A stretch of DNA of 64,000 bases from Breviolum minutum Mf 1.05b.01 (taxonomy: Eukaryota; Sar; Dinophyceae; Suessiales; Symbiodiniaceae): positions 1 to 64,000 of the forward strand of contig DF239624.1 in assembly GCA_000507305.1 (NCBI GenBank), given 5' to 3'. Under the pieces are notes generated by a model. That model ran no database searches. It was not told the DNA's origin and saw only the letters and a list, made by a program, of their open reading frames with translations. Shown one piece after another: positions 50,669 through 61,635 of the stretch. How positions within the stretch are numbered: position 1 is the stretch's first letter; each line of letters starts with the position of its first letter. Made by a program: the position numbers and the translations under genes.

Positions 50669-52829
50669 GTTGTGTGTTACAAATCGATAGATATGATATA
50701 AGAATATATAAGACATACAAGGTGATACAATATGATACAATTACATACAAGTCAATTCCTTTCAGTTGTAGTTCTGTTGTTAATTACATATCATTACATT
50801 ACATGATGACGCTAAAATTGAATCCTTAGCATCTAGGTGGAAGGATCCCGAGTTGAAAACACCACAACATCGGGGCTGGAGGTCGGATGACCAAATTGAT
50901 GCTATGACTGACTGAGTATAAATGAGACAGGCCCGATACTTTCATCCAAGTGTCATGTGTTGAAAGGTTTAAAGTTTTTTGTTTTTTTTGTCTACTCACT
51001 AACATCTCGTTGTAGAACTAACCTTTGTTCATGGTCCGGATTAGTGGGGTTTGGATTCTAGATGATTGGGTTTTTGCGTTTGCTCAAAGTGAGTTGTCTA
51101 ATCTAACCCTGCTAGAAACGGAGATTTCGTGACCTACTTGGCCGAGAAGTCATGCAGAGATCATCATTTTGCATAGCCATTGATAGATGCCAAAAATCTA
51201 CCCCATTACGTTACAAACATGCCCCCACTCCAAATTTTTCCATGAACCAATGGGTATCCAAATCTGGTGGTAAAAAAAGGGATCGCTATAGGCAATAGGT
51301 GTATCTTGAGGTTTCAACTGTGTCCCAAGGATGGAGCTTCCTTTCTGAAGCGCATCTTCAGTGCAAGAGAAAAAAGATGGTTTGATGATGGAATTTGTCC
51401 TGTTTTGATGAAGATCTCGTAAAATTCATTGCTAACCTGCTGAATCCAAAAATACCCATGTTTTTTTCTTTCCATTTGGGTTGATACAGTGGCATATTAG
51501 TTGATACACAGTTACTCCATGTGGAGTGTGGCATCTTGCACTATGTTTATCAAGAGTTTCGCATGTGTTCTGTCGTCTTCCATGAATCAAGATTATGAAA
51601 CACTTGTTGACAAATATGTCACCATTAATTTGTCTCAAATTGATTCTGTACTCACTTGGCCACTATCAGATCCTCCATTGCCCTGTTTGTGTCTAAATTG
51701 GTTGGACAAACAGAAGTATCCTTTGTTTTTGTTCAAGAAATAAGCTAATTACATAGTCGCTTTGGTTACACACATATATATATATATACATATAATAATT
51801 ACATACATTTGCAAGACCAAGCACTGAAACAACCCAGTTGGTGGCATTTTGCTGGTATCAAAAATTACCAGATACATCGATCATCAATCCTCCCTAAGCT
51901 TGGCTCAAAACAAGCTACAGGACCTACATCAGCACCAGGATCCCCATGGGCCATTTATTCCCTTTGAAAAGTTGGTTGATCCATCCAATGAGGGGTTGAA
52001 AAGTTGGTTGATCCATCCATTCAGGACCCCATGGTTGGGTCTGCTAGTTTTGGATACGCAAATGAGGGGTTGCCAATGGATGGATTGCATTCACTTATTA
52101 ATGCCCACATTATCGATCTATAATCAGTATGCGTATACACTGACCAACAAATTGGTGCCAGATTTCCAAGTGGCAAAGAACCCCCGCAACCCATTGCCAA
52201 AGTCCACAGTTGTGTAGTTGCCGTGTGCTGCTGTGCATTTGATGGACTTGCCATGGAACTTCCCTTTAAGGTGGATCCACTCCCTGAAATGGTCTAGGAA
52301 GACAAGGGGTGTTGGCCTAACCTCTTGAAACTTGGAGGGGTCGAACTCAGATTGAATTCCTATTCCGAATGATACAGGTATGGTACCGTAATGAGTGGTG
52401 GGGAGTCATTTTTTGTGCAGATTCAGATGAACACTTCAACGGAGCCAAACGTGACCTATCTGTAGGTGTGACACTCTGGGATCCTCAATAGATTCAAAAG
52501 ACCCTACTCAGCTAATAGTAGCGGTTTCCACAAAGTGTCAACACCATTTTTTGTGTCTTGAGCCTGAAATTTGCCCTCAGAGCAATTTCTAACTTTGGCT
52601 TAGCTATGGTTCTGTGGTGACCTTTAATATATATAATTGGTTCAATGACCCCATCAATTGACCAAGTGCTGGCAAGCTGTCAAAACATATTTACCAAGCA
52701 CGAGTAATATGCGTCACATGAGGATGATCATGGTTGATCCTACTGGACCAGTTCCACCAAGAATCCACCTGGGTTGTTTCAAAACTTGCGAGGTCATGGG
52801 GAACTATAGTCACCCCTCCCGCACTTCAG
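50669..52829. other. Long stretch without a supported exon
   Basis: Open frames of 80 and 122 codons (51501-51743 and 51849-52217) occur but have no codon bias. The second runs through a duplicated 24-base segment. TA tracts lie near 51775-51790. I see nothing else. Confidence 0.35.
51965..52020. repeat. Direct repeat TTGAAAAGTTGGTTGATCC
   Basis: A 24-base segment beginning TTGAAAAGTTGGTTGATCC occurs at 51965-51988 and again at 51997-52020, separated by 8 bases. Confidence 0.85.
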
Positions 52830-54130
52830 GCAGGGAGATGTAGGGAGAATGTGCTGATGGGATGTGAGTGCTATGGCTGCTATGGCTTGGTGGCGCCATT
52901 CTGTCCTATCATCGACCCGAGAGTGACTCCTGATATCTAGTTCCCTGTCAGTTTAATGAACAGACTATTATCATTGTGATGATTCTTATTACTATAGTCT
53001 AATCATGGTTCTTACATATGAGTACTATTTCCATGCCAATGAATGAAATATGGTGCAGCAGGTCCCAGGGGAAGATGTCTCGTTGACTCATGTTTTCAAA
53101 TTGGGGTGCAAGATGTTGAAAACCACAAGAAGATTCAAATTCAGATGAATGAGCTTTGACTTGTAGGAGTATGTCGTCAGGCAATAGCTTGACCCACATA
53201 GGCCCAAACTCCCGCAAGATGTGTTTAAAGATGTTGAAGGAGGCATGGTTCATCCATGACAAAGATGTAGATTTGACTGACTCCATTTGTACATGTAAAA
53301 CACCACCAAAGACAGGAAGTTTCGGACTTGGAGAGATGATTCTGATGCGAGCATTGCATTCATCCGCTCCCGATAGGCACCGTCACGTCGGACACAGCCC
53401 AGTCCCTGGGGTGTCGGTCTGAAACACAGGTGCACGTTGCGCACGGAAAAGAATCAGGGTTCAAAAAGGCTTCCTGCCACCATTGGCAGATTCAAATGAT
53501 GGATTGAGTACTGCCATGAGTAGTCCCATGATAGGTGTATGGCTTTGAGCATGCCCACTCAAAAAAAAAACGTGTGAAAAAGCATTTTCTGCAAAAATCA
53601 TTGTGATGAGACTGGTGCCATCACACGGGGAGAAGATACCCCAACCAAGAAAGACGTGTATAGCCTCAAGAAGACACCAGAGTTGCATGTTTGCCATTGC
53701 AGATCTCCATCCAATTTGCTCCGCACCGCTGAGCGACGGAAGAGTCGTGGCTGGGCTGCAGTGCTAACAACGTATCTTTTATTTGCATGTATGTAGCATT
53801 TGATATCAAGAGTATGTTAGTATTATGATGTAGTATGTATACATAATGCTTTGAAATATGTTTTGTCTTAACCTGTTTTGTGTCATGTTCAAGCCTCACC
53901 ACTGGAACTCTGGTTTCACCACCACTTGTTCGACGCCTTTGATCCCCAACTACCACGGCCACTTTGAGTGTGGATTGATGTCGATCATTTCCAACTCATT
54001 CGATGGCATCGTGTGATCATGTTTTGACTTAGGCAAAGAGGACTTACACTTCTTCGAAGTCTTGGAAGTGAGCAAGAAACGTCCCAGACGTTGTAGCTGT
54101 GGTGCGCGGCTTTTAAGGCGGTCAGTGTGA
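52830..54130 (+). CDS. Unknown protein(s), Cys-rich and basic exons
   Basis: Exons: 52830-52940 (CECYGCYGLVAPFCPIID, ends in TAG), 53167-53288 (RKMCLKMLKEAWFIHDKD, GTACAT donor), 53316 to about 53373 (RDDSDASIAFIRS), 53703 to about 53760 (frame uncertain), 53885-53969 (WNSGFTTTCSTPLIPNYHG, about 70% GC3) and the terminal exon 54033-54130 (DLHFFEVLEVSKKRPRRC, ends LLRRSV-TGA). The last two join in phase through a split Cys codon across a 63-base intron. The stop at 52940 implies that the first exon ends one gene and the others belong to the next. No family recognised. The last exon ends about 10 bases before a long trinucleotide repeat. Confidence 0.5.
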
Positions 54131-54138
54131 TGATGACG

Positions 54139-54141
54139 ACG

Positions 54142-54193
<52 letters not shown>

Positions 54194-54210
54194 CGCCGTC
54201 GTCGTCGTGG

Positions 54211-54242
<32 letters not shown>

Positions 54243-54263
54243 CTTGTTGTTGTTGTTGTTGTT

Positions 54264-54307
<44 letters not shown>

Positions 54308-54347
54308 GGTCGTTGTTATTGTTGTTGTTGATGATGATGTTCGTGAT
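54139..54347. repeat. Long GTT/GTC trinucleotide repeat
   Basis: About 200 bases of GTT units with blocks of GTC and alternating GTTGTC near 54270-54306, ending in GATGAT. Both strands give long low-complexity open frames (poly-Leu or poly-Thr) that are not genes. It begins directly after the stop codon at 54130. Confidence 0.95.
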
Positions 54348-55560
54348 GATATACTAGGTAGGATTGCTGAAAGCGATTGATGAAGTGGAGGTGTTGTGTG
54401 AATGTAAAAGGAGGCGATTTGATTAAACTTCTTTTTGTAAGACAAGATCTGTTTTGAACTGCAGAGTTTCTCGTACTTGTCACAGTTTGGGATTCGATAC
54501 ACGACTTTGGGTAAACATGTCACAGTATACTGTTGTCCAAACTTAAGGTATTTATGAAACCTCGAAGCAATGCTGGCGCGTTCCCAAACACATCTAGAAT
54601 TCCAGTTTTCCACAAGTCAAGTACTTCACGCAGAATACAGAATACAATGATAACATCAGGAAAGTAATCAATCATATTAACATATTGTATCATATTGTAA
54701 TATAAGCAATCATGAATACTTCCTTCGTTCAATGTGAACTGGAAACAAACAAACACATCTCAATTCTCATCATCTCATATTCGATTTCGGATTTGGTGTG
54801 ATCATTTCGGTCATGTGTACAGTTCTTCATGGTTCTTTAAGTGGTAAGCTCAGCCGACCAAAACCCTCCTTCAGGATTGGGGGGCATCCCTGAATATTAC
54901 ATAGTTGACACCGCGACCAAAATACCATGAACGATGAATTTTCGATTATAAAATACTGGTAGGTAGCCTTGATTAACTTGATATAATTAGTGCATTGCAA
55001 GCAATATTACAAGTAAATGATATTATGTACTCGTACACCTACAATTATTGGGCAAATAATAAAATGTGTACGCCTACAATTTCCTCAATCTTTGCGATTC
55101 GGCAAGGCGTCCCAAGTGCCTTTCTTTGGTCGACCTTTATCGGCCCTGGAGTGAAACAGCTGACAGCGATGGAACCTCCGTGCAGGCGTAGCAGTTCGGG
55201 AACGTGGGTGAAAAGAAACCATGGAAGTAGATGATTGACATTGTAACAAAGAAAGATGCAGATAAAATATATTAAGATATACTGTATGTTCAACAATGTT
55301 CAACATGATTTAATTTGTCTAAACTGCATGTTGCTAATATTGGGTCTATTTTGTGCCATTGCTAACATGTGTATCCTGGCTGTGGGGTGAAACACTGCGA
55401 GGAGAAGCAATTCTTACTCACATTAAGTGATGTTGTTCCCAACCTCAAATGTGCCGAGCCATAGACGATCGCTGGTCCAGTGTAATTGATGTCTTTCATT
55501 GCACATGATCTCCAGCACTAATTTTGAGTTCTATCTCAAAGATCTATGATATACGCATAG
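54348..55560. other. Spacer with one doubtful exon
   Basis: AT-rich. At 55107 to about 55200, after GGCAAG, all three + frames are open and moderately biased (for example ASQVPFFGRPLSALE before a GTGAAA donor). This suggests an exon whose frame I cannot decide (about 0.4). Confidence 0.35.
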
Positions 55561-57290
55561 AGGACTTCGGGCTTGCTTGAAACAGCGGAAGCAGTTGAAG
55601 GCAAGTAGTATACATTTTCGGTTTGCACAAAGCTCCTTGTAGACCCTTGTGGTCCGATTGCGCTCAGGACAAGAGCGAATTGATTTCGCAGTTCTTGCAG
55701 AGGAAACCCCATGTTTGGGCTGCACTGCTCAGGCACCTACTTGTCACCTGATTTGGGCGAGTTTACATATTGTGACCAGGGTTGAGTTTGGGGCAAGTTT
55801 GGGGAGTGGTGTTCTTGGGGATTCATAGGTGCTGGCGTACCATTCAAGCATGGAAAAGATGTATTTTTGTTGGTGGGCTGATTAGTCGTTGAGTCGTTGG
55901 CTACTGCAGGTCTGAATACCATACTTGGCACTCTCAGACCAAGAAATTCCACAAGGAGCTGTGGATCATTTTTTTGTGTTTCACTTGTTTTTGCCGGTGG
56001 TGGATGACATTTGCAGGAGCTCTCTGAGTCTGTAGCCACCATAGAGGCCTGGCTGGCTGTTAAAACGCCACGTCAAAGCCACGTGGTGGACCTGTGTTGC
56101 GGAAAGCAGGGACGCTCAGGACGTCCCTGTGGGGAGCTGGTTGGAGTCCGGAGATCAATTAAACTTATTTTGAACTTACGCAATTACTTACTATGGTATT
56201 TTATGATACTTGTCAATTCTTTCTCCAAGTGAATTCAGGTTTCTTTGGCTGAACATTGTTGAAATGTCTTTGTTCTGAATTGATTTCTATCCAGAACATT
56301 TGAAATGTTGGGTTTATGTTGGCCTTCTACTGTGGTTCACTTCAGCACACGGGATGGAACTCAGTTAATCATTGCCGACTCACTTGTAAATCTGGCTCGT
56401 TTGGATGGGATCAGCAGGTAATTCTAAGCTTTGATTCTAGATGCCATGACAATTTTGTCATGGGAGTTCATTTACTATAGATATTCATGATTCCAGAAAT
56501 CCCATAAGGTCATGGACAAATATCATCCGGAATCCGGGATGTCCCCCTCCCCCCAAAACAAAAAATGGGGGGAAGTTCCCTTGATGAATTTACCTGGGAT
56601 TTTCAATGTAGATGTTCATCCTCTCAACCGAGGTCGTTAACCTCCGTTTTGCTATCCTTGGACTCACATGGTCAAGCTATTACTGCCATAGATTGGCGGG
56701 ACCCCTGTGAGCCGGAGGCCTCAATGATGATCAAACGGGGTGAGATGTTGCAAACGCGCCTGCGTTTTTGCTAAGTTGTTATTATTGAAAGTCAAGTAGC
56801 GCATGCACTCTTGGGATACAAGTTTGTTGCCAGTCCAGTTGGCAGTAACCCTAGCTATGATCATGCATGTATAGTCATGTCGTACATTGCTCTGCAGGAT
56901 TCATGGATGTGTCTGGGCCCATGTCTCGAAGTTCAAGAAATTGGGGTTTGTTCAGTTTATTCCCTCTAAAGATGACTGTCAGTTAGTTACACGCCGTGAT
57001 GATGGCCGCCAGATGGCCGTGATTGAAACTGTGTTTGTTCTTTCATGTTTGACGTCTTTCATGGAACTAACTGAAGACATGGTTCTATATTCTGAGTTTG
57101 ACCTCCCGAGACAGGCTGGAATATATTTATCACATCGTAGTTCAGTTCGTCACACGGCCCATCCGTTGCGGAGCATGTACCATCCATGTATATTTGGGGG
57201 GTTTGGACCATGTGAGTGCTCAGGCTCCCGCATCATGAAGAAGCCCTGGTGCGCCACCGGGAGCATGAAGAGGCCTCGGTAGTGTCATGA
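55561..57290 (+). CDS. SAM-dependent methyltransferase-like protein, partial
   Basis: Exons: 55561-55600 (SGLLETAEAVE, GC donor GCAAGT), 55668-55751 (two possible frames: SELISQFLQRKPHVWAALL or ERIDFAVLAEETPCLGC), 56017-56105 (SESVATIEAWLAVKTP then HVVDLCCGK), 56633-56739 (LTSVLLSLDSHGQAITAID), 56898-56930 (MDVSGPMSR) and the terminal exon 57224-57290 (EEALVRHREHEEASVVS-TGA). Joining 56105 to 56633 through a GC donor gives VVDLCCGKSLTSVLLSL followed by AITAIDWR, which is motif I (Gly-rich SAM loop after a beta strand) and the acidic end of strand 2 of class I methyltransferases. It most resembles the Methyltransf_32 type (METTL25/GSTCD-like) by the DLCCGK motif. The substrate is unknown. An exon seems to be missing between 56930 and 57224, which should hold the catalytic half. 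Confidence 0.55.
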
Positions 57291-57601
57291 CAGAGGTCAG
57301 CCACGAACCAAAGCAGTAGGTTCTAAGGGCAGGTTGTTCTTGTTTCTGGACACTTCACACTGTAGTAAATATGATGATTTGGTCATATTCCATGTGATTG
57401 CGTGGGATTTTTGTGGAGAATTCTGAGATTGTTTTCAGGCATCGCCTGAAAGCCTGAGAGGGAGAGATAAAACATTCCAGAAAAGATATGAAAGGATCAA
57501 TTTTCAAAAAAAAATGGTAGGTTTCCAGAAAATTGCTCAATTGAGTGCAACACTTGGAATAGAAGTGCAACACGACCTTGATGAATTTCTCACTTGCTGA
57601 G

Positions 57602-60600
57602 CCTTGAAATGCCGTATGCCCAGCTGTTCCGGCCCACTTTCCAAGAAAAAAACGTCAACTTGAACTGCTGGGGTCCGTGTGATCAAACTTTGCAGCGGGA
57701 TGTCCGAGAAGGTGTGGGTCCAGGATGGGAAGGATATGGAAGGATGACGAACTTAAATAGCAAATTTCATCATGCAGAACATACAAGAATAGAAAAGAGG
57801 TGTGTCCACCAGCAGATAGTTACATTGCATACATATAATGTATATATCATTGATTCATGCAACTAGATGTAATTAGATGACTGGCCATTCCAGTTAGTGC
57901 TTCGAGGTAGTTGAAAGTTGCTACAATTCTCTGTATTTAGAGATAGACTTGGCGAGTTCTATAACTTAGTCCTTGGTAAGGCAATCACTCTGGCCAGAGC
58001 GCAACTGGCCCCTTGATGTTCAAAGTTTCCAAATTTCTGGAATCTCTTTGACACCTTTGTTAAAGGGAGACCATCAAATTCAAATTTCAATAAATGTCCA
58101 TGACAATTGGTGGACACATACCGAAACAGCAATGCTTCCCTCAAAGGTTTCTTAGCCAAATTCTGGTCTAACTCCTCAACTCACACAGGCCGGCTGCTAC
58201 AAGGACTTCTTGGAGAATTGTCTTGGAAGCCTCTGGACTTCAGAGATGGGGGAGGACATGACTTCTTCCCGGCGAGATGTTTCCTAAAGTAGGTTCGAAT
58301 TCCAAAATGTTGATTTGATCAGAATCAGCTGTAGATCATCCAACTCTTACAACAATAGTTTTGATCAATCTATATAGTAGTTGATGTTTCTGTTAGTCTC
58401 CTAATTCATGCTAGCTGGAAACATACTTGGGACACGTGACCCGTGGAACCACCATGGTGTTTCCATGGGATGTAAGAGGGACTGTACAGATGTAAATGTA
58501 AATAAATGTAAATATATTGTATATTACATGTTTTATCATGATCCATGTTTGTGATAAGTTAGAACAGAAAACAACATATAAATTTGCTTATATACATATC
58601 TACATATCTATATATATATATATATACATATTATTTGTACTTGTGAGTACTGGGTTGATTCGCCCTATGAGGTTCCGTGGAAGACACTGATGCCCACGAT
58701 AAAAGTGTATTGGGTATCAAAGGCGACATCTTTGCCATAGAAGAAGATGACAAGGACTGGGTCAAGGGGAGCAGAAGACGAAAGGATGGTTCCGTTTGAT
58801 GTGTATACATAGTTATACTACTCTGATACCCTGGAAGTCAACCACCACTTAAAAGAAGATTGTTCATTTTGAATGATGATAAATCCCCACTTTAAAAACA
58901 GTGGTTCGGTAAACCAACCTATAAGAAAAGATGGTTGGACTTCCAGGGTATATACATGATTTTGAGGTTTCCAAGTATTGGGACTTGAGTTTGAAATGAT
59001 GAAATGCATCTTACAAAAGACCCTGTAGAGCAGTCAGCTCCAAAATCAACGCCCATTCACACAGCGTCACCTCAGGAAACCAAAGATAGCACTGATGAGA
59101 GCGAAGCTAAGAAAAAAGTGGAGACGGAAACTTGGTGCTGCTTTAAAACCATGTCCCGTTGCACTCATCTCCCTGAAATAAGCGTTTTTGTTTTTACTTT
59201 TACACATATTTTCATATTTTGCTACACTGCATGTGGAGAAAATGATGACAATGACGATGGTGATTTGTTTGGTGGGTCTTGTTACTGGCTGACCTAGTTG
59301 AATTTTGGCCTGATTGGCCTGGCACTTACAAAAGCAACACAGGAGTGCTTTGCCATGGGCGGCGACTCCGATAGCGTTCCTTGGTTCGGATGGTTGGAGA
59401 ATCCCGTTAGTTGATCTTGGATGTGAAGTGTCAAAAAAGGGCTTTCAGGGCTGGGAGGAGTGCAACGTGACTTTCCAGAGTGTGTTGCCAATTAGATACT
59501 TTGAGGCCTTTTAGACTCTCCACACCTAGGCACTTGTGGTCATGTATTGAGATGTGGTCTCGGGTACAATGTTCCCATGATGGAAGCTTCCTATTCACGA
59601 CATGGGTCGGTTTCCGTAATTTGGAGCATGAACAAGTTGGATTAAGAAGCAACCTGACATTCCAATAATCATAATATCGTGAGCTAAGCTCCAGATTTAT
59701 TTGCTTCAATGTTTGTCATATCAATATCATTTTTATTTTCAGTAATGTCATATCCGTAACACGCGTGTCGCCCGCGCAGGGTTTAGACTTTAGAGTTTAG
59801 AGTTTTAGGGTTGAGGTTTTTAGGGTGCAGGGTTTATGTTTTAGGGTGTTCGAGAGGGAGTTAGGTCAAGGATGCAACTCCCAAGCATGACCAACGATCA
59901 ACTTCCCCAGTGCCCAAAATGCTCACGCCTGCCACAATTTTGTAGCTTCCTGTCGAATGTTCCCGTCCTTTGTGCACCGGCAACACAGGATTCTGGCTTT
60001 GGAAGTGATGATGACGACGAATGGGATTTGGAGGCCCAAAAATGCAGACAACTTGGGGGGTAAGCATCCTGGCATGACCATTAATGACTGAAGTCCTGGC
60101 GTTTGTGGAAGTTCCAAATCACAAGAGTTTTGCCTTGTTATTGACGCGCAAAGTAGTTACTGTAATGTTTCATAATGCTTCTATAATAGCTGTGTTGGAG
60201 GAAGGTGAAACAGATCCCTGCGTTTCTTTCCAGGATGTTCAATGATTCGTTGCTTTTCAGCATGCAAGTGATTGCTGTATTCCGCTTTCGTCGGAGTTAG
60301 AATGACATGGATGTGGAACATACGCAAATGTACTCAGATATTATCTGTGTGTGTGTACCTACTGAAAAAGTTTTGTCTATGTTTATGTTATACTATTCTA
60401 ATGTTTTTATGAAGAAAGATAGGATCTCTATTGACATTTGGAACTTCGAATAGCATTTTTGTTTCGTGCCTATGCCTAGCCGTGACAATGATGGTGACTC
60501 GAGTGGTTTCTAAAAGATCACTGTGACCTTGCTGGAGTTCAGGGCCCAAACTCGTAGTGATTGCAACATTGACGTTTCTTATGTTGATTCCATGTATGAT

Positions 60601-61148
60601 TCCAGTGTTGATAGATATTGATATTCACATATATTCACCATTGAGACTACGTACAAGACCTGGGAGTGATATCATGTCCGGACAGTCACATCGAAACTGT
60701 CGAAACTCGTATCACTTCTCATAACCTGGGCGCAAATATTAAGCCACCCTTTTATAAAGTTTTACGAAGCCCCATCATAACCCGCCCAGGTATCACCAAC
60801 TGCACGCTCACCCTTTAGGACAACAAAATAATAATCGACAAACGGCCAGGATGCCTACAATTTCGATCCCGAGCGCGTAGCCGAGCTGTTAAAGAAGGGT
60901 AACTACAATGAAGAAGAGTTGGTTGTGCCTTGAAGCAATGGAACTGTGGAATTTGCTTATCGACTTTGAAAGTTGAGTTTCAAAAAAAATGACATCCATG
61001 GATTGTCCATTAAACTCGTGATCCGTCAGTCTTTGAGGAGACAATCCAGGAGGGTATGGCTGAAGCCATGTTAGAACGCATGAATTTGATCGACGATCCA
61101 GACCTGGAAGCAACACGTACCTTGGTTAGGAACGCATACGGGACTTGA
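57602..61148 (+). CDS. Unknown multi-exon protein with SH3-like and acidic segments
   Basis: Exons: 57602-57711 (MPYAQLFRPTFQEKNV then NCWGPCDQTLQRDVRE), 58189-58288 (LLGELSWKPLDFRDGGGHDF; in phase, and reads through to a GTAGGT donor), 58672-58799 (GIKGDIFAIEEDDKDWVKG, resembling the RT-loop and n-Src part of an SH3 domain), 59020-59134 (polar linker TDESEAKKKVETET), 59343 to about 59427 (two open frames), 59871-60059 (CPKCSRLPQFC, then GSDDDDEWDLEAQK; GTAAGC donor), 60850-60921 (FDPERVAELLKKGNYNEEE) and the terminal exon 61038-61148 (EGMAEAMLERMNLIDDPD, ends RNAYGT-TGA). Only 57711/58189 and 60921/61038 are phase-proven, so two genes are possible. 'GGGHDFFPA' recalls exostosin-type glycosyltransferases, but this is weak. 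Confidence 0.5.
58826..58952. mobile_element. Inverted-repeat (foldback/MITE-like) element C
   Basis: Ends ATACCCTGGAAGTC (58826-58839) and GACTTCCAGGGTAT (58939-58952) are perfect complements, and AACCACC/GGTTG continue the pairing. A nested inverted repeat (AACCACCACT against AGTGGTT) lies inside. It sits in the intron or spacer between exons 58799 and 59020. Confidence 0.7.
59779..59848. repeat. Degenerate telomere-like TTTAGGG tract
   Basis: Units GGGTTTAG, GAGTTTAG, TTTTAGGGTTGAGG, TTTTTAGGGTGCAGGG and TTTTAGGGTG follow one another, matching the TTTAGGG telomere repeat known from plants and dinoflagellates with drift. It is internal and lies about 20 bases upstream of an exon. Confidence 0.65.
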
Positions 61149-61635
61149 GGTGATAGGAAGCCCTGAAGCAGCATGCTAAAGAATTTTTTTAGAGAAAAAA
61201 CATGTTGGGACTTGAGGTGTTCCAAGCATTTTTGCTGCAAGTTGATGATGTAAGCGCCTCCCCACAGTTTGAAACTTTCAAACAAGTCACTATCACTACG
61301 ACCATTCTTATGACTGCTAAGATAAAGACTCAGCCCTCTAGCAATTCAAGACTCAAACCTAAAATGGGCCACATATTTGAACTTACCATGGCATTTTGCT
61401 TTGGTGATTCTGAATGGTACTCATTTCCACACAGCCAGATAAGGGGGGATCCCAAGATTTCAAACCAACTGTTTGCCTTATCAGATGTCGATGTTAATGC
61501 TTAGCAACACTTCAATCCCTAATTTGGTGGTTGATTTAATTTGTAGGATTTTAGCAGATACAAGAAACATATGAAAATAACATAAAATAACCTCAGAACA
61601 GTTCAATATTTGTGTTTGTCATTAGTTCTTTCCAG

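Noticed and set aside
51849..52217. 122-codon + strand frame.
   Set aside because: No codon bias, low GC, runs through a duplicated segment and has no exon signals.
54122..54613. 163-codon minus-strand frame rich in Thr and the complementary poly-Leu frame.
   Set aside because: Both are made of the trinucleotide repeat at 54139-54347.
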